64,000 bases of DNA from Prochlorococcus marinus str. MIT 9302 (lineage in GTDB: Bacteria > Cyanobacteriota > Cyanobacteriia > PCC-6307 > Cyanobiaceae), in contig NZ_JNAM01000011.1 in the NCBI RefSeq assembly GCF_000759975.1, positions 248,001 to 312,000 on the forward strand. The letters are read 5' to 3'. The notes under the pieces were generated by a model. The model saw only the letters and a list, made by a program, of their open reading frames with translations, ran no database searches and was not told the origin of the DNA. Both the position numbers and the translations under genes were made by a program. Below, one piece after another: positions 1 through 9,779 of this stretch. Position 1 is the stretch's first letter. Each line of letters opens with the position of its first letter.

Positions 1-247
1 CATTTCTTATTATGTCTAAAGGGGATTCTTCAAATGTAACGAAGATACCTGGCTCATCAAAATTACAAATTCCATGGTACAAGTATTGGGTAGAAAAAAC
101 AGTTTTACCAGTTCCGGATGTCCCACTAACGAGAGTACTTCGAGATACCGGCAACCCACCTCTACAAACATCATCAAAGCCTTCTATACCGGTAGGTAAT
201 TTTTGTACTTGCATTTTATTTGATTTGCCAAATTTCTTATCTTTCAT
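1..247 (-). CDS. kaiC: Circadian clock ATPase KaiC, N-terminal part (cut by window edge)
   Basis: The minus strand reads an ATG at 247 into a protein that begins MKDKKFGKSNKMQVQKLPTG and runs off position 1, so about 82 residues are visible. Residues 42-49 (GTSGTGKT) are the Walker A motif of the CI ATPase/RecA-like domain, followed by the hydrophobic strand GIFVTFEES. KaiC is the hexameric core of the cyanobacterial clock and binds KaiB. It lies 71 bp downstream of kaiB on the same strand, the usual kaiBC order. The call is secure although only the start of the first domain is present. Confidence 0.96.
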   Translation of the reverse strand, partial: MKDKKFGKSNKMQVQKLPTGIEGFDDVCRGGLPVSRSTLVSGTSGTGKTVFSTQYLYHGICNFDEPGIFVTFEESPLDIIRN

Positions 248-318
248 AGTTCTGTTCAAATAAAATTAAATAAAAAAAAACAATAAATTTATTTTCAATT
301 ATAAGAGTTTTACATATA

Positions 319-636
319 TTATTTATCTCCACTATATTCAGTTTCAGTTAATTCATCAAAAAGTAGATCTAAACCGATTAAAACTTTTTCTCTATCTGAA
401 AGATCACCAATTATTCTTCTAACCGGTGGAGGTAAAATTTTAGCTAAGGTTGGGGTTGCCAAAATCTTATCTTCCTCAGCAAGTTGAGGTTGCTTAAGTA
501 CATCGATAACCTTCAAGGCATAAACACCTTTGAATTCATTTTCTAGAATTTCTCTTAAAGTATTCAAAGCCCTCATTGAATTAGGAGTATTCCCAGCAAC
601 ATAGAGTTTTAAGATGTATGTTTTTCTTGCTACCAT
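319..636 (-). CDS. kaiB: Circadian clock protein KaiB
   Basis: This 105-residue protein begins [20 protein letters not shown] and contains [20 protein letters not shown], the hallmark of the thioredoxin-like KaiB fold. Its length matches the family. An upstream in-frame TTG at 642 exists, but the ATG at 636 gives the conserved N-terminus. KaiB binds phosphorylated KaiC during the night phase. It is co-oriented with kaiC downstream. The short upstream gap leads straight to rplU, so kaiA is missing from its usual place. Prochlorococcus is known to lack KaiA and to run an hourglass-type timer. Confidence 0.97.
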   Translation of the reverse strand: MVARKTYILKLYVAGNTPNSMRALNTLREILENEFKGVYALKVIDVLKQPQLAEEDKILATPTLAKILPPPVRRIIGDLSDREKVLIGLDLLFDELTETEYSGDK

Positions 637-780
637 AATCAAATTTCCTCAAATTGATATAAAAGATTTAATACAACCCTTGACTTATTACACTACAAAA
701 TAAGAAAATAAACAAACTATTATGATTGCTCATTTGGCTTAATCAAATTATAAATTTGAGCCTAATAGCGTCCTTAACGT
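637..780. promoter_or_regulatory. Divergent promoter region between kaiB and rplU
   Basis: This 144-bp gap separates the divergent kaiB and rplU starts, so both promoters should lie here. A TTGACT at 680-685 on the plus strand resembles a -35 element for rplU, but no convincing -10 at the right spacing is visible. No remnant of kaiA can be read in it. Confidence 0.35.
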
Positions 781-1215
781 ATGACAAATTCAAAAAACTC
801 TTCAAACAATTCTTCTAAAAGTGATGAATTGTATGCAATAGCAGAAACTTCAGGTCAACAATTTTGGTTTGAAGTTAACAGATACTATGACATAGACAGG
901 CTCAATGCGAAAGAGAAAGATAAAATAACACTAGAGAAAGTTTTACTTTTAAAGGATAAAAACTCTATTACTATAGGTAAACCATATATTAAAGATGCAA
1001 AAATTGAATTAGAAGTCGTTTCTCATAAAAGAGATAAGAAAATCATTGTGTACAAAATGCGTCCGAAAAAAAAGACAAGACGAAAGATGGGTCACAGACA
1101 AGAACTTACTAGAGTTATGGTAAAATCTATATCAGTAGGTAAGAGTGCTCCTAAGTCTCCTTCAAAAAAGGCAACTGTTAAAAAGGAAACTAAACCAAAA
1201 TCTGAAAAATCTTAA
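781..1215 (+). CDS. rplU: 50S ribosomal protein L21
   Basis: The 144-residue protein has an L21 domain from about residue 17 (ELYAIAETSGQQFWFEVNRY) to 110, including KMRPKKKTRRKMGHRQELT, the RNA-binding basic loop. L21 contacts 23S rRNA in the large subunit. The N-terminal Ser/Asn-rich lead and the Lys-rich C-terminal tail make it longer than the roughly 103-residue bacterial norm. It sits 15 bp upstream of rpmA, forming the standard rplU-rpmA operon. Confidence 0.96.
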   Translation: MTNSKNSSNNSSKSDELYAIAETSGQQFWFEVNRYYDIDRLNAKEKDKITLEKVLLLKDKNSITIGKPYIKDAKIELEVVSHKRDKKIIVYKMRPKKKTRRKMGHRQELTRVMVKSISVGKSAPKSPSKKATVKKETKPKSEKS

Positions 1216-1230
1216 AATTAAAAATTTCTA

Positions 1231-1491
1231 ATGGCACATAAAAAAGGAACAGGTTCTACAAGAAACGGTAGAGATTCAAATTCCAAAAGACTTGGTGTAA
1301 AAGCTTATGGTGGAGAAAAAGTAACCGCTGGATCAATTTTAATTCGCCAAAGAGGTACATCCTTTTTACCCGGAATCAATGTTGGCAAAGGCAAAGATGA
1401 TACCCTTTTTGCACTCAAAGAAGGAACCGTAAGTTTCGAAAGCATTAAAAGAAATTTAAGAAATAGAAAAAGAGTTAATATAGTTATCTGA
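1231..1491 (+). CDS. rpmA: 50S ribosomal protein L27
   Basis: The 86-residue protein starts [20 protein letters not shown] and contains [19 protein letters not shown], both diagnostic of L27. L27 reaches toward the peptidyl-transferase centre. It is the second gene of the rplU-rpmA operon. Its last 8 bases overlap the 3' end of the convergent methyltransferase gene. Confidence 0.97.
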   Translation: MAHKKGTGSTRNGRDSNSKRLGVKAYGGEKVTAGSILIRQRGTSFLPGINVGKGKDDTLFALKEGTVSFESIKRNLRNRKRVNIVI

Positions 1492-2281
1492 TTTTTTTAT
1501 ATGCTCTTGTGGTTATGAGAATAGGATGAAAAACTTCTAAAAAATTTGATTGAAGTGTCTTAAAAAAATTGTCTATAATTTGGCTATCGTCGATGTGGAA
1601 TGGATATTCATTTTTTTCTCCTTTAAAAAAATACCAATTGAACAAAGCGATAGAATTACAATCCATGGTCTCATTGAAAATCTCAATTTGAGAAGCTGGA
1701 TCTGCAAGATGCTCTAAAACGTCAAGACAAATTATCGTATCAAATTTAGATATTTGTGCATCTTTAATTGTCCTGCAAAAAGTAAGCTTTTTTTCAACTC
1801 CTAATTCCTTGGCCCTATATTCGACAAATTGTCTATTTGTTTTATTAATATCCACAAAAAAAACATGCTCAACGTTTGAGGACATAGCATTAGCTAAGGC
1901 ATGCGTTCCAATGCCTCCTCCAAAATCTAAAACCAAATCTGTAGAAAATCTCTGCTGAAGTTTTAAAGTATCAGCGATATAATCCTTACTTGTAATATGC
2001 CAAGCAGCTAAATCAGCTAAATGCCTATCTCCAACAATCTCAGTATAAAAATCTGAAACATCACTTAGAGCATCTCCGGGATGTAAATTTGCTAAATTCA
2101 TCTTCGCATTTGAGAGGAATCCATCTAAATCACATTCTTTAATAGATAAGAATTCCATTAAATGTGATTTCAAATTAAAAGCATTATCTAAAAACTCACT
2201 TAATATAAAACTATCTTTTTTCAATTTCTTAATTTTAATTTCCAATACAAAAATCATAGGATGTGAATAAATCTTTCTCAA
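1484..2281 (-). CDS. Class I SAM-dependent methyltransferase, substrate unknown
   Basis: This 265-residue protein carries the class I Rossmann signature: motif [17 protein letters not shown] in the middle, the acidic FFVDINKTN strand end, and [16 protein letters not shown] (motifs III/IV). About 110 residues of undefined N-terminal sequence precede the fold. The closest general resemblance is to Methyltransf_11/23-type proteins, but the acceptor cannot be named. It is convergent with rpmA (8-bp overlap) and divergent from truB, with a 19-bp gap. Confidence 0.8.
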   Translation of the reverse strand: MRKIYSHPMIFVLEIKIKKLKKDSFILSEFLDNAFNLKSHLMEFLSIKECDLDGFLSNAKMNLANLHPGDALSDVSDFYTEIVGDRHLADLAAWHITSKDYIADTLKLQQRFSTDLVLDFGGGIGTHALANAMSSNVEHVFFVDINKTNRQFVEYRAKELGVEKKLTFCRTIKDAQISKFDTIICLDVLEHLADPASQIEIFNETMDCNSIALFNWYFFKGEKNEYPFHIDDSQIIDNFFKTLQSNFLEVFHPILITTRAYKKIR

Positions 2282-2300
2282 AGTATTCTTAATATTAAAA

Positions 2301-3218
2301 ATGAAAACTAAAGATGGATTCTTAGTAATTAATAAAGATAAAGGCTTTACCTCTCATGATTGTGTTAAACAAATAAGGAAGTTACTAAATACAAAAAAAG
2401 TTGGGCATACAGGGACTCTTGATCCAGAGGTGACAGGAACATTACCAATCGCAATAGGAAGTGCAACAAGATTTATTCAATATCTTCCTCAAGGTAAAAC
2501 TTATATTGGACAAATTAAATTAGGGATAAGAACTAACACTGATGATATTCATGGAGAAATAATCAATCAGAAAAATTGGCCCAAAATCAGTGATGATAAA
2601 TTAGATCAATATTTAGATAAATTTAGAGGCATAATTAAACAAACCCCCCCAAAAGTATCCAGCATACATGTCAATGGTGAGAGAGCTTATAAAAAGTTTT
2701 TTAATAATGAAAATTTTGAATTAGCGCCAAGAGAAGTAAAAATAGATGAGCTTATTTTAATAAAATGGGACCAAATAAACGGAATCATAGAAATAAAAAT
2801 CAAATGTTCCAGTGGTACATATATAAGGTCAATTGCAAGAGATTTAGGAAAAATTCTCAATTCCGAGGGTTGCCTTCTTCAACTAAAAAGAATTTCAGCT
2901 TGTGGCTTTAATGAACAACATTCCATAAAAATATCAGATATGGAAAAAGAAAAAAATAAAACTTCAAATCTTATTATTCCAACAATTTCTGCTCTTAATC
3001 ACATTTCAACATTAGAATTAAAAAAAGAAGAAGAAATTAATTTTTGGCAAACTGGAAGAGCGATTAAAGTTGATATTAATTACTTAAATAAAAGTAAAAC
3101 TTTTAATTTTAAGAAACCTATAAAGTTAGTAGACCAAAGAAAAGCTCTTCTTGGTATAGGTTTTTTTAATAAAGAACAAACTTATATAAATCCAAAATTG
3201 GTCCTTAATGCAAAATAA
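2301..3218 (+). CDS. truB: tRNA pseudouridine-55 synthase TruB
   Basis: The 305-residue enzyme makes pseudouridine 55 in the tRNA T-loop. It opens with [15 protein letters not shown] and carries the motif [18 protein letters not shown], whose Asp41 is the expected catalytic residue. [12 protein letters not shown] is the later conserved motif. The length fits TruB with a reduced C-terminal domain. It faces the SpoIID-like gene with a 3-bp gap between the stop codons. Confidence 0.96.
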   Translation: MKTKDGFLVINKDKGFTSHDCVKQIRKLLNTKKVGHTGTLDPEVTGTLPIAIGSATRFIQYLPQGKTYIGQIKLGIRTNTDDIHGEIINQKNWPKISDDKLDQYLDKFRGIIKQTPPKVSSIHVNGERAYKKFFNNENFELAPREVKIDELILIKWDQINGIIEIKIKCSSGTYIRSIARDLGKILNSEGCLLQLKRISACGFNEQHSIKISDMEKEKNKTSNLIIPTISALNHISTLELKKEEEINFWQTGRAIKVDINYLNKSKTFNFKKPIKLVDQRKALLGIGFFNKEQTYINPKLVLNAK

Positions 3219-3221
3219 TTT

Positions 3222-4604
3222 TTATAAAAAATATTTTTTAAACGGTTTTATTTCAACTCCCTTATAAAAATGTTTTAAGATGGCATTTGCTTTTTGTCCC
3301 TTATTCGCCATATATTTAGCACCCCATTGACTCATCCCCACACCGTGACCAGATCCATATCCCGAAACTACTAAAATCTTCTCTGAAGATGATGAAGTAA
3401 GAGAATTTCTTGGAACTAATAATCTTTGACCTATATTTATTATTGATGAATTTTTAATCTTATTTAAGGCAACTATTTCCTCAACACTTACATCATATTG
3501 ATCAGCTATTACTATCAAGGTATCTCCCACTCGAACAATATGGGTAAGAGATTCATTCCCTGATGAATTTGTTGATAATAATTTAGGGATCTCATCACTA
3601 GATTTAGTTTCATTATCTTCGATAAATTTAAACCTTACTAAAGTGCTTTTAAGGTTCATTCTTTTTCGAATATCAACTCCTGAAATTTGATCAGTCCCAA
3701 AATCACCATGAATTTTTACATTTTTTACTCGACCCGTACTTGTTACATTTAAAATTTCAATTTTTTTAATTCCTCCAATCCTTGGGAATAGTTTTTTCAA
3801 TTGAGAGTTTGAGAATTTTTTATTCCATCGAAGTTTTGGATTATTTTTATCAAAGTCTTTAACACTAGATAAATATGGATATTTATTTTTCCATACATCT
3901 TGGCTATTTTCTGTCATACCAGCAGAACTACTATGAAACAAAGAATTGATTAATTTATTTTTATAGGTCAAAACTAATGATCTTGTGCTATCTACTGCCC
4001 TTTTAGTTTTATATGTCCCAGCCTCTAGTCCGATATAGACCTGATTATTATTTGTCGAATCAATATCGTATAGAGGATTTCCTTTTTGCTTCAAAGCATA
4101 AGTTCTTGATGCAATAGCTTGAGCCTTTAATGCTTCCAAAGGCCATTTAGCGGGCATTTCTGAACCAACAACACTACCAAGATACTTCTCAATCCCAAGA
4201 ACATTAACTACCATTATGTCATTATCACGTATGAAAATATTCAACTTACCTGCGTATCTTTTCTGACCAACCCAAATACCTCTTCTATCTGAGGACCTAA
4301 CTACAAATTTTTCTTCATTTTTCAAGTCAAAGATTTTCTGTTTATTCTTATCAAAAATTAAAGTAGTTCTATTATTTTGTTTTTTTAAAGTTAAGCCTTT
4401 AATTTTTTTATTCGAAAATCTTTGACCGCTGATTGATAATGGAATTGATCTATCTGATCTAATTCTAATTTTTTGGTCTTTTAAAATTAAAACATTAATG
4501 ATAGGTTCTCTTATCGCTGATTCAGTTCGGGTCTGGGGAAAACAAAAAATTAATATGCTTATTAAACAAAATTTATGAGTAGTTTTTATGATCTTTAATA
4601 TCAC
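3222..4604 (-). CDS. Exported SpoIID/LytB-domain protein with an internal LysM domain
   Basis: The 460-residue protein has an N-terminal hydrophobic segment (signal peptide or anchor). A SpoIID/LytB core follows with EKYLGSVVGSEMPAKWPLEA and AQAIASRTYAL, and ends with GYGSGHGVGMSQWGAKYMA. A LysM module (IVRVGDTLIVIADQYDVSVE to INIGQRLLVP) is inserted just before that last core strand. SpoIID proteins are peptidoglycan lytic transglycosylases. In cyanobacteria this type is thought to act in cell-wall remodelling. The LysM inside the core, rather than at an end, is the notable architecture. Confidence 0.88.
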   Translation of the reverse strand: MILKIIKTTHKFCLISILIFCFPQTRTESAIREPIINVLILKDQKIRIRSDRSIPLSISGQRFSNKKIKGLTLKKQNNRTTLIFDKNKQKIFDLKNEEKFVVRSSDRRGIWVGQKRYAGKLNIFIRDNDIMVVNVLGIEKYLGSVVGSEMPAKWPLEALKAQAIASRTYALKQKGNPLYDIDSTNNNQVYIGLEAGTYKTKRAVDSTRSLVLTYKNKLINSLFHSSSAGMTENSQDVWKNKYPYLSSVKDFDKNNPKLRWNKKFSNSQLKKLFPRIGGIKKIEILNVTSTGRVKNVKIHGDFGTDQISGVDIRKRMNLKSTLVRFKFIEDNETKSSDEIPKLLSTNSSGNESLTHIVRVGDTLIVIADQYDVSVEEIVALNKIKNSSIINIGQRLLVPRNSLTSSSSEKILVVSGYGSGHGVGMSQWGAKYMANKGQKANAILKHFYKGVEIKPFKKYFL

Positions 4605-4692
4605 TTTGTTTGAAAAACAAATTTTGAAATTGCCTTAGTTTCACTAAAAGTCTAGATTTAATCCAGATAAAAAAACAACAATATCATTATAA

Positions 4693-5631
4693 GTGAACAT
4701 CACCTTTCTAGGAACAAGTTCTGGAGTTCCAACCTTAACGAGGAATGTCTCTTCATTAGCTCTTAAACTATCACAATCTTCAGAAGTTTGGCTTTTTGAT
4801 TGTGGAGAGGGAACACAGCATCAAATCATGAAGAGTAATATTAAATCTTCACAAATCAAGAAGATATTTATTACTCATATGCATGGAGATCATGTTTATG
4901 GTTTACCTGGCCTTTTGGCTACCCTAGGTTTATCAGGTAATAGTAATGGTATTGAAATTTATGGTCCTTCAGAATTGCGAGGTTTTATAAATGCTGCACT
5001 TAATAGTAGTTTTTGTAAATTGTCGTTTCCATTGCATTTCGTAGAAGTTGAAAATTTCGCATCAGAAAATAAAATTTTATTTGAAAACAACAAAATAAAA
5101 GTAAATTGCGCCTGTCTTAAACATAAAATACCTGCTTATGGTTATCGAGTAAGCGAAAAAGACAAGCCGGGTATATTTGACATCAAAAAGGCAGAATCTA
5201 TGAATATAGAACCTGGGCCAATCTATTCAGAACTACAACAAGGTAAAAAAGTCATGTTGGCAGATGGGAGGTCATTTGATGGGAAAGAGTTCTGTGGACC
5301 TCCTAGGAAGGGTGAAAGTTTTGTTTATTGCACAGATACTGTCTTTAGCAAATCAGCAGTATCATTATCAAAAAATGCCGATTTACTCGTACATGAATCG
5401 ACATTTTCAGAGGAGGATGAGAGCATGGCCTACGAAAAATTACATTCCACAACAATAATGGCTGCTAAAACAGCATTATTATCTAATGCAAAAAAATTAC
5501 TTATTACCCATTTAAGTCCAAGATATACTAATAAAAATTCAATTACCCCAAGCGATTTGCTTAAAGAGGCACAAAAAGTTTTTCCAAATACTCAGCTTGC
5601 AAAAGATTTTCTAACTGTAGAAATTAAATAA
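4693..5631 (+). CDS. rnz: Ribonuclease Z (tRNA 3' processing)
   Basis: The 312-residue metallo-beta-lactamase-fold enzyme starts at a GTG and reads MNITFLGTSSGVPTLTRNVS. The metal motif HMHGDH lies at residues 62-67. Further ligands are visible in LKHKIPAYGYR, DTVFSK and LLITHLSPRY. RNase Z cleaves pre-tRNAs that lack an encoded CCA. This matches the tRNA-Val in this window, which has no CCA. The GTG start is chosen because the family N-terminus begins exactly there. Confidence 0.95.
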   Translation: MNITFLGTSSGVPTLTRNVSSLALKLSQSSEVWLFDCGEGTQHQIMKSNIKSSQIKKIFITHMHGDHVYGLPGLLATLGLSGNSNGIEIYGPSELRGFINAALNSSFCKLSFPLHFVEVENFASENKILFENNKIKVNCACLKHKIPAYGYRVSEKDKPGIFDIKKAESMNIEPGPIYSELQQGKKVMLADGRSFDGKEFCGPPRKGESFVYCTDTVFSKSAVSLSKNADLLVHESTFSEEDESMAYEKLHSTTIMAAKTALLSNAKKLLITHLSPRYTNKNSITPSDLLKEAQKVFPNTQLAKDFLTVEIK

Positions 5632-5705
5632 ACTGCAACAGTTCGTTAGCAGGAGCGTTGTAAATGACCAACCCATGAAATAATATTCATAGGTTTATCT
5701 ATTTG

Positions 5706-6266
5706 ATGTCGATCGAAATGGTTTCTATTTTTTCATCACTAAACAAGTCTTTCAAAAGACTTCTTATTTTTCTTCCATTGATTATTGGTTTACTTCTTAA
5801 TCCAATCTCTGCAAATGCACTTTATCCCAGTGATCCTTCATCAGTAGATGGATTGAAAGGTAATCTTCATGGACAAGATCTTCAGAATACTGAATATGTA
5901 AAATATGATTTATCTGGTCAAGACTTAGGTGAGACTAATCTTCAAGGTGCCTATATGAGTGTTACAACTGCAGCAAATGCTAGTTTCAAAGGTGCCAATA
6001 TGGACAGCCTAATTGCATATGCAACTCGTTTTGATAACGCTGACCTTTCAAATGCAATCCTTACTAATTCCGATCTATTGAAAAGTTATTTTGATGGAGC
6101 AAACATAGATGGAACAGATTTTACTGATTCAAATCTTGATCTATCCCAGAGAAAAGCATTATGTGCAAGGGCAACAGGAACTAATCCAAAAACTGGTGTA
6201 GATACTCTAGATAGTCTTGAATGTACTGGTTTAAAGGGCTACATGCCTCCAACTCCTAAAGGCTAA
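5706..6266 (+). CDS. Exported pentapeptide-repeat protein
   Basis: The 186-residue protein has a signal peptide (hydrophobic RLLIFLPLIIGLLLNPISANA, cleavage likely after ANA). A run of A(D/N)LXX pentapeptides follows (LSGQDLGETNLQGAYM, ASFKGANMDSLIAYATRFDNADLSNA, YFDGANIDGTDFTDSNLDLS), forming a right-handed quadrilateral helix. A Cys pair (LCARA, LECTG) closes the C-terminus. Export suggests the thylakoid lumen or periplasm. The function is unknown. A TTG 3 bp upstream could also be the start. A strong terminator follows. Confidence 0.85.
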   Translation: MSIEMVSIFSSLNKSFKRLLIFLPLIIGLLLNPISANALYPSDPSSVDGLKGNLHGQDLQNTEYVKYDLSGQDLGETNLQGAYMSVTTAANASFKGANMDSLIAYATRFDNADLSNAILTNSDLLKSYFDGANIDGTDFTDSNLDLSQRKALCARATGTNPKTGVDTLDSLECTGLKGYMPPTPKG

Positions 6267-6277
6267 AATATAAATAA

Positions 6278-6643
6278 TTAAGTAATTTCTGGCAACACAT
6301 TACCAGGTTCTTTTGAACCTGGTTTTTTGCTATACCACCATTCTTGGATATCAGAAGAAAATTTCTTTGAAAAAAGAGTAATTACTGTTTCAAGAGGTTT
6401 TGATCCAGGCTCTAAAATCTGAACTGAGTAAGAAGGACATTTTCTTGAAGCCATATCTGCAACAAATCTAGAACCTATTCTTCTCCAACTAGGCTCTTTA
6501 CTTCTCCAAGCAATCCTTGAACATGGCCAAGGTAACTCTTCCCTATCATAAAGCCTGCAACATGGTCCAATTACCCTGTAACTGTACTGACCGCCATAAC
6601 TTGATTGAACACTTCCAGTTTTAAAAAATTCAAAGTTATCCAT
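6278..6643 (-). CDS. Conserved hypothetical protein, Trp/Cys/Arg-rich
   Basis: The 121-residue protein is not recognised. It is rich in Trp, Arg and Pro and has a CC pair (VIGPCCRLYDREELPWPCSR) and a later KCPSYSVQILEPG. No membrane segment or signal is visible. A GTG two codons upstream is an alternative start. It is convergent with the pentapeptide-repeat gene, and its last codons also form that gene's terminator stem. Cysteine spacing hints at metal binding, but this is a guess. Confidence 0.65.
   Translation of the reverse strand: MDNFEFFKTGSVQSSYGGQYSYRVIGPCCRLYDREELPWPCSRIAWRSKEPSWRRIGSRFVADMASRKCPSYSVQILEPGSKPLETVITLFSKKFSSDIQEWWYSKKPGSKEPGNVLPEIT
6302..6328 (+). terminator. Rho-independent terminator of the pentapeptide-repeat gene, inside the opposing CDS
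   Basis: A perfect 9-bp stem ACCAGGTTC / GAACCTGGT (6302-6310 and 6315-6323) with a TTTT loop is followed by TTTTTG on the plus strand. It lies within the last codons of the convergent gene at 6278-6643, where the minus strand reads KPGSKEPG. Confidence 0.8.
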
Positions 6644-6649
6644 TTTCAC

Positions 6650-6680
6650 AAAAAAAATGCCACCTTAATAGAGGGTGGCA
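6650..6680 (-). terminator. Rho-independent terminator downstream of petF
   Basis: A 7-bp stem TGCCACC / GGTGGCA (6658-6664 and 6674-6680) is followed on the minus strand by a run of T at 6650-6657. It ends the ferredoxin transcript between petF and the hypothetical gene at 6278. Confidence 0.75.
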
Positions 6681-6724
6681 GATAAGTAATAAATTATCAA
6701 CTTAAATAAGTTAATTTTTTATAA

Positions 6725-7024
6725 TTAATACAATTCTTCCTCAGCATGAGTTGTGATTGTTACATCAGATGTTGGATAAGCAACACAAGTAAGTACAAAA
6801 CCAGCTTCTAATTGATCATCATCCAAGAAACTCTGATCTGATTGATCGACACTTCCTGAAGTGACTTTACCAGCACATGTTGAGCAAGCTCCTGCTCTGC
6901 ATGAATAAGGAAGATCGATACCTTGTTCCTCAGCAGCATCGAGGATGTATTGATCATCGGGAACTTCAATAGTTGAATTTAGACCCTCACCTTCGTTGAT
7001 GAGTGTAACTTTGTAAGAAGCCAT
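6725..7024 (-). CDS. petF: Plant-type [2Fe-2S] ferredoxin
   Basis: The 99-residue protein carries the four cluster ligands Cys42, Cys47, Cys50 and Cys80 in CRAGACSTC and LTCVAYP. Its length and acidic composition match photosynthetic ferredoxin I. It accepts electrons from photosystem I and passes them to FNR and other reductases. It stands between prmA upstream and its own terminator downstream, so it is probably transcribed alone or from its own promoter in the 135-bp gap. Confidence 0.95.
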   Translation of the reverse strand: MASYKVTLINEGEGLNSTIEVPDDQYILDAAEEQGIDLPYSCRAGACSTCAGKVTSGSVDQSDQSFLDDDQLEAGFVLTCVAYPTSDVTITTHAEEELY

Positions 7025-7159
7025 TTAAATAAAAAAATTGTTGGTAGTTAATACCTATCAAATACATTTTTAACATTGATTTAGTCGATATGGGGGTTTT
7101 TGAAGTAAAAAATGACACAATAAAATGTATTAAAGAGTATGCATAAGAAAAACTTATAC

Positions 7160-8071
7160 TTAGATTGGATTGCTGGCTTTTTGCGCGGAAATGCAAGCCC
7201 AATCTTTTTTAGATGATACATCCAACAATTTCAAATTATTTTGAATTAATATTTTTATAATTTCATCTTTTTGTGAATTCAAAATTCCACTGAAAACGAC
7301 TTTCCCATTATTTCTCAAACACTTATAAATATTTGGAATCATTTCTTTAATTACTTCAGCAAGAATATTGCATAAAACAAAATCGAATTTTTTGAGTTGA
7401 TATTTAAAAAATACTTCATTAAAAGATCCTAAATATGTGTTTAGGTTATTTAAATTTCCGAAATTTAGTTGAAAATTAGAGTTAGTAGAATTTATAGCTA
7501 AATAATCATTATCAACTGCATAAACCTCTTTAGCTCCTAGTAATCTTGCTGCGATGCTCAAAATACCGCTACCACTACCAATATCTAATACCTTTTTATC
7601 AGAAAATAAAATATTCTCCATTTTTTCTAAACATAGATACGTCGAAGGGTGACTACCAGTACCAAAGGCTGCTCCGGGATCGATTTTTATGATTTGTTTA
7701 TCCTTATATTTTTCATTCAGATTTATCCAACAAGGCAATATTAAAAAATTATTTCCCACAAATTCAGGGGCCCAATATTTCTTCCAACTTGTTAACCAAT
7801 CCTCCTCTTTTATAATACTCCAGCAAAAAAATTGATCCTTAGAGTCATTAATGTTTAGAAGCTTGTTAATTATTTTTTCAAAATCACTTCTAGAACTTTC
7901 GTCCCATTCATCAATTGGAAGCCATATATTCACTTCTTTTTTATTTTCAGTTTTTATAAAATATTCAAATGAAAAACTAAAAATTCCTAGCTCATTTAAT
8001 TTCCAAATAATAATTTCTTCTGCATCACTTTCTATCTGAAAGGTTAGTTTATACCAATCTTTAATTGCCAT
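7160..8071 (-). CDS. prmA: Ribosomal protein L11 methyltransferase
   Basis: The 303-residue enzyme has the PrmA signatures [20 protein letters not shown] and [20 protein letters not shown], followed by [15 protein letters not shown]. The N-terminal ferredoxin-like region that recognises L11 covers about residues 1-100. The product trimethylates L11. It is 22 bp downstream of serA on the same strand, so the two may be co-transcribed. Confidence 0.94.
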   Translation of the reverse strand: MAIKDWYKLTFQIESDAEEIIIWKLNELGIFSFSFEYFIKTENKKEVNIWLPIDEWDESSRSDFEKIINKLLNINDSKDQFFCWSIIKEEDWLTSWKKYWAPEFVGNNFLILPCWINLNEKYKDKQIIKIDPGAAFGTGSHPSTYLCLEKMENILFSDKKVLDIGSGSGILSIAARLLGAKEVYAVDNDYLAINSTNSNFQLNFGNLNNLNTYLGSFNEVFFKYQLKKFDFVLCNILAEVIKEMIPNIYKCLRNNGKVVFSGILNSQKDEIIKILIQNNLKLLDVSSKKDWACISAQKASNPI

Positions 8072-8093
8072 TATTTATATAGAGTAAGACTTT

Positions 8094-9680
8094 TTATAAA
8101 GTAACTGGATTAGCGCTAGTAATTCCCTCTACTTCAATAATGGTATCAAGCAACTTATTAGGTATTGGATCATCAATACTTAGAACCATTACAGCTTCTC
8201 CTCTAACAATTTTGCGCCCAACTTGCATAGAGGCAATATTTACATTATTACTACCTAATAAAGACCCCAGTTTACCAATAATACCAGGCATATCTCTATG
8301 CCTAGTAACCAACATATATCTGCTTGGTGATACGTTAACTGGATATTGATCAATACTAATAATTCTTAATTCTCCATCAGCAAAAATACTTCCTGCTACG
8401 CTATGGTCACCATTATCTCCATAAGTAGATAACTGAAGAGATCCACTAGCAAATTCAGGTCTTGCCTCATCTTTACTCTCAACCACTGAAATGCCTCTAG
8501 ATTCTGCTTCTAGCGAAGCATTCACATAATTTATCCTATCTCCCAAAGCCTTACTTAGTAGGCCTTTTAAACTAGCTATTATTAATGGCTGGGAAGGATG
8601 TTGAACAAATTCACCTTGAAGCTTTACCTCTAGTTTCTGTATCTGTCCGCCTGAAAGCTGGCTTATAAGCAGACCCATTGTTTCAGCCAACTGCAAATGA
8701 GGTTTTAGGCTATCCATAATATCAGGGCTCAAACCTGGAATATTTACAGCGGTTCGAGCTGACAAACCAAGTAAAACGTCTCTGATTTGTTCGGCAACAT
8801 CAACAGCTACATTTACTTGTGCTTCTCTAGTAGATGCTCCTAAATGAGGAGTAAGAATAAGATTCTTTTCAACTTTCAGAAGTGGTGAATTAGATTCCAA
8901 AGGTTCTTTAGAAAAAACATCTATTGCTGCTCCTCCAATCAAGGATTTATTTAAAGCTTCTGCTAAAGCTTCTTCGTCAATTAAACCTCCTCGAGCACAA
9001 TTAATTAATTTTGCGCTACTTTTCATACTTTTAAGCACTTCCATATTTACTAAATTCTCTGTCTCTCGTGTGCGAGGCAAATGCAAAGTTACATAATCAG
9101 ATTGTTGGAATAAGTCCTCTAGTTCAGATAGTTTAACTTGTATTTGCTGAGCTCTTTCAGTGGAAACAAAAGGATCATATCCGTAAACATCCATTCCTAA
9201 TGAATTAGCAACTTTCGCTACATGAGCACCAATTTTCCCTAAACCTACCACTCCTAATTTTTTCTTATAAAGCTCATTCCCAACAAATTTCTTTCTCTCC
9301 CATTTACCTAACAAAGTACTACTATTAGCAATTGGAATATGTCTAGATAATGCCAACATCATAGCTATGGTGTGTTCAGCAGCAGCAATAGTGTTTCCCC
9401 CTGGGGAATTAACAACAAGAACTCCTTTTTGTGTAGCAGCTTTAACATCTACATTATCAACTCCTACTCCTGCTCTTCCAATAATTCTCAGTTTATTTGA
9501 AGAGTTAATAATTTCTTCAGTCACTTGAGTGCCAGATCGTATCATTAGGGCATCATATTCTTTAATAATTGATGTTAACTCAGAGTTTGAGATCCCTATC
9601 CTCTGATCAACCTGAGCAACTTGTGAAAGAATATCTATTCCTGTTTGATCAATTGGATCTGTAATGAGAACTTTTGTCAT
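8094..9680 (-). CDS. serA: D-3-phosphoglycerate dehydrogenase
   Basis: The 528-residue enzyme carries out the first step of serine synthesis. The NAD fold shows GVVGLGKIGAHVAKVANSLG, the catalytic Arg is in LINCARGGLIDEEAL, and the catalytic His in LTPHLGASTREAQ. A C-terminal ACT domain (HRDMPGIIGKLGSLLG) follows an allosteric-substrate-binding-type intervening domain. This long form is usual in cyanobacteria and actinobacteria. It is followed by prmA on the same strand. Confidence 0.96.
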   Translation of the reverse strand: MTKVLITDPIDQTGIDILSQVAQVDQRIGISNSELTSIIKEYDALMIRSGTQVTEEIINSSNKLRIIGRAGVGVDNVDVKAATQKGVLVVNSPGGNTIAAAEHTIAMMLALSRHIPIANSSTLLGKWERKKFVGNELYKKKLGVVGLGKIGAHVAKVANSLGMDVYGYDPFVSTERAQQIQVKLSELEDLFQQSDYVTLHLPRTRETENLVNMEVLKSMKSSAKLINCARGGLIDEEALAEALNKSLIGGAAIDVFSKEPLESNSPLLKVEKNLILTPHLGASTREAQVNVAVDVAEQIRDVLLGLSARTAVNIPGLSPDIMDSLKPHLQLAETMGLLISQLSGGQIQKLEVKLQGEFVQHPSQPLIIASLKGLLSKALGDRINYVNASLEAESRGISVVESKDEARPEFASGSLQLSTYGDNGDHSVAGSIFADGELRIISIDQYPVNVSPSRYMLVTRHRDMPGIIGKLGSLLGSNNVNIASMQVGRKIVRGEAVMVLSIDDPIPNKLLDTIIEVEGITSANPVTL

Positions 9681-9779
9681 TTAAGATTGGTTCTTTAATC
9701 TTTTACTTTAACTTAATCTATAGTGTATGTATCTTATTTTATTAATTTGAATAACACACAAACAATTGAGGATTAAAAT

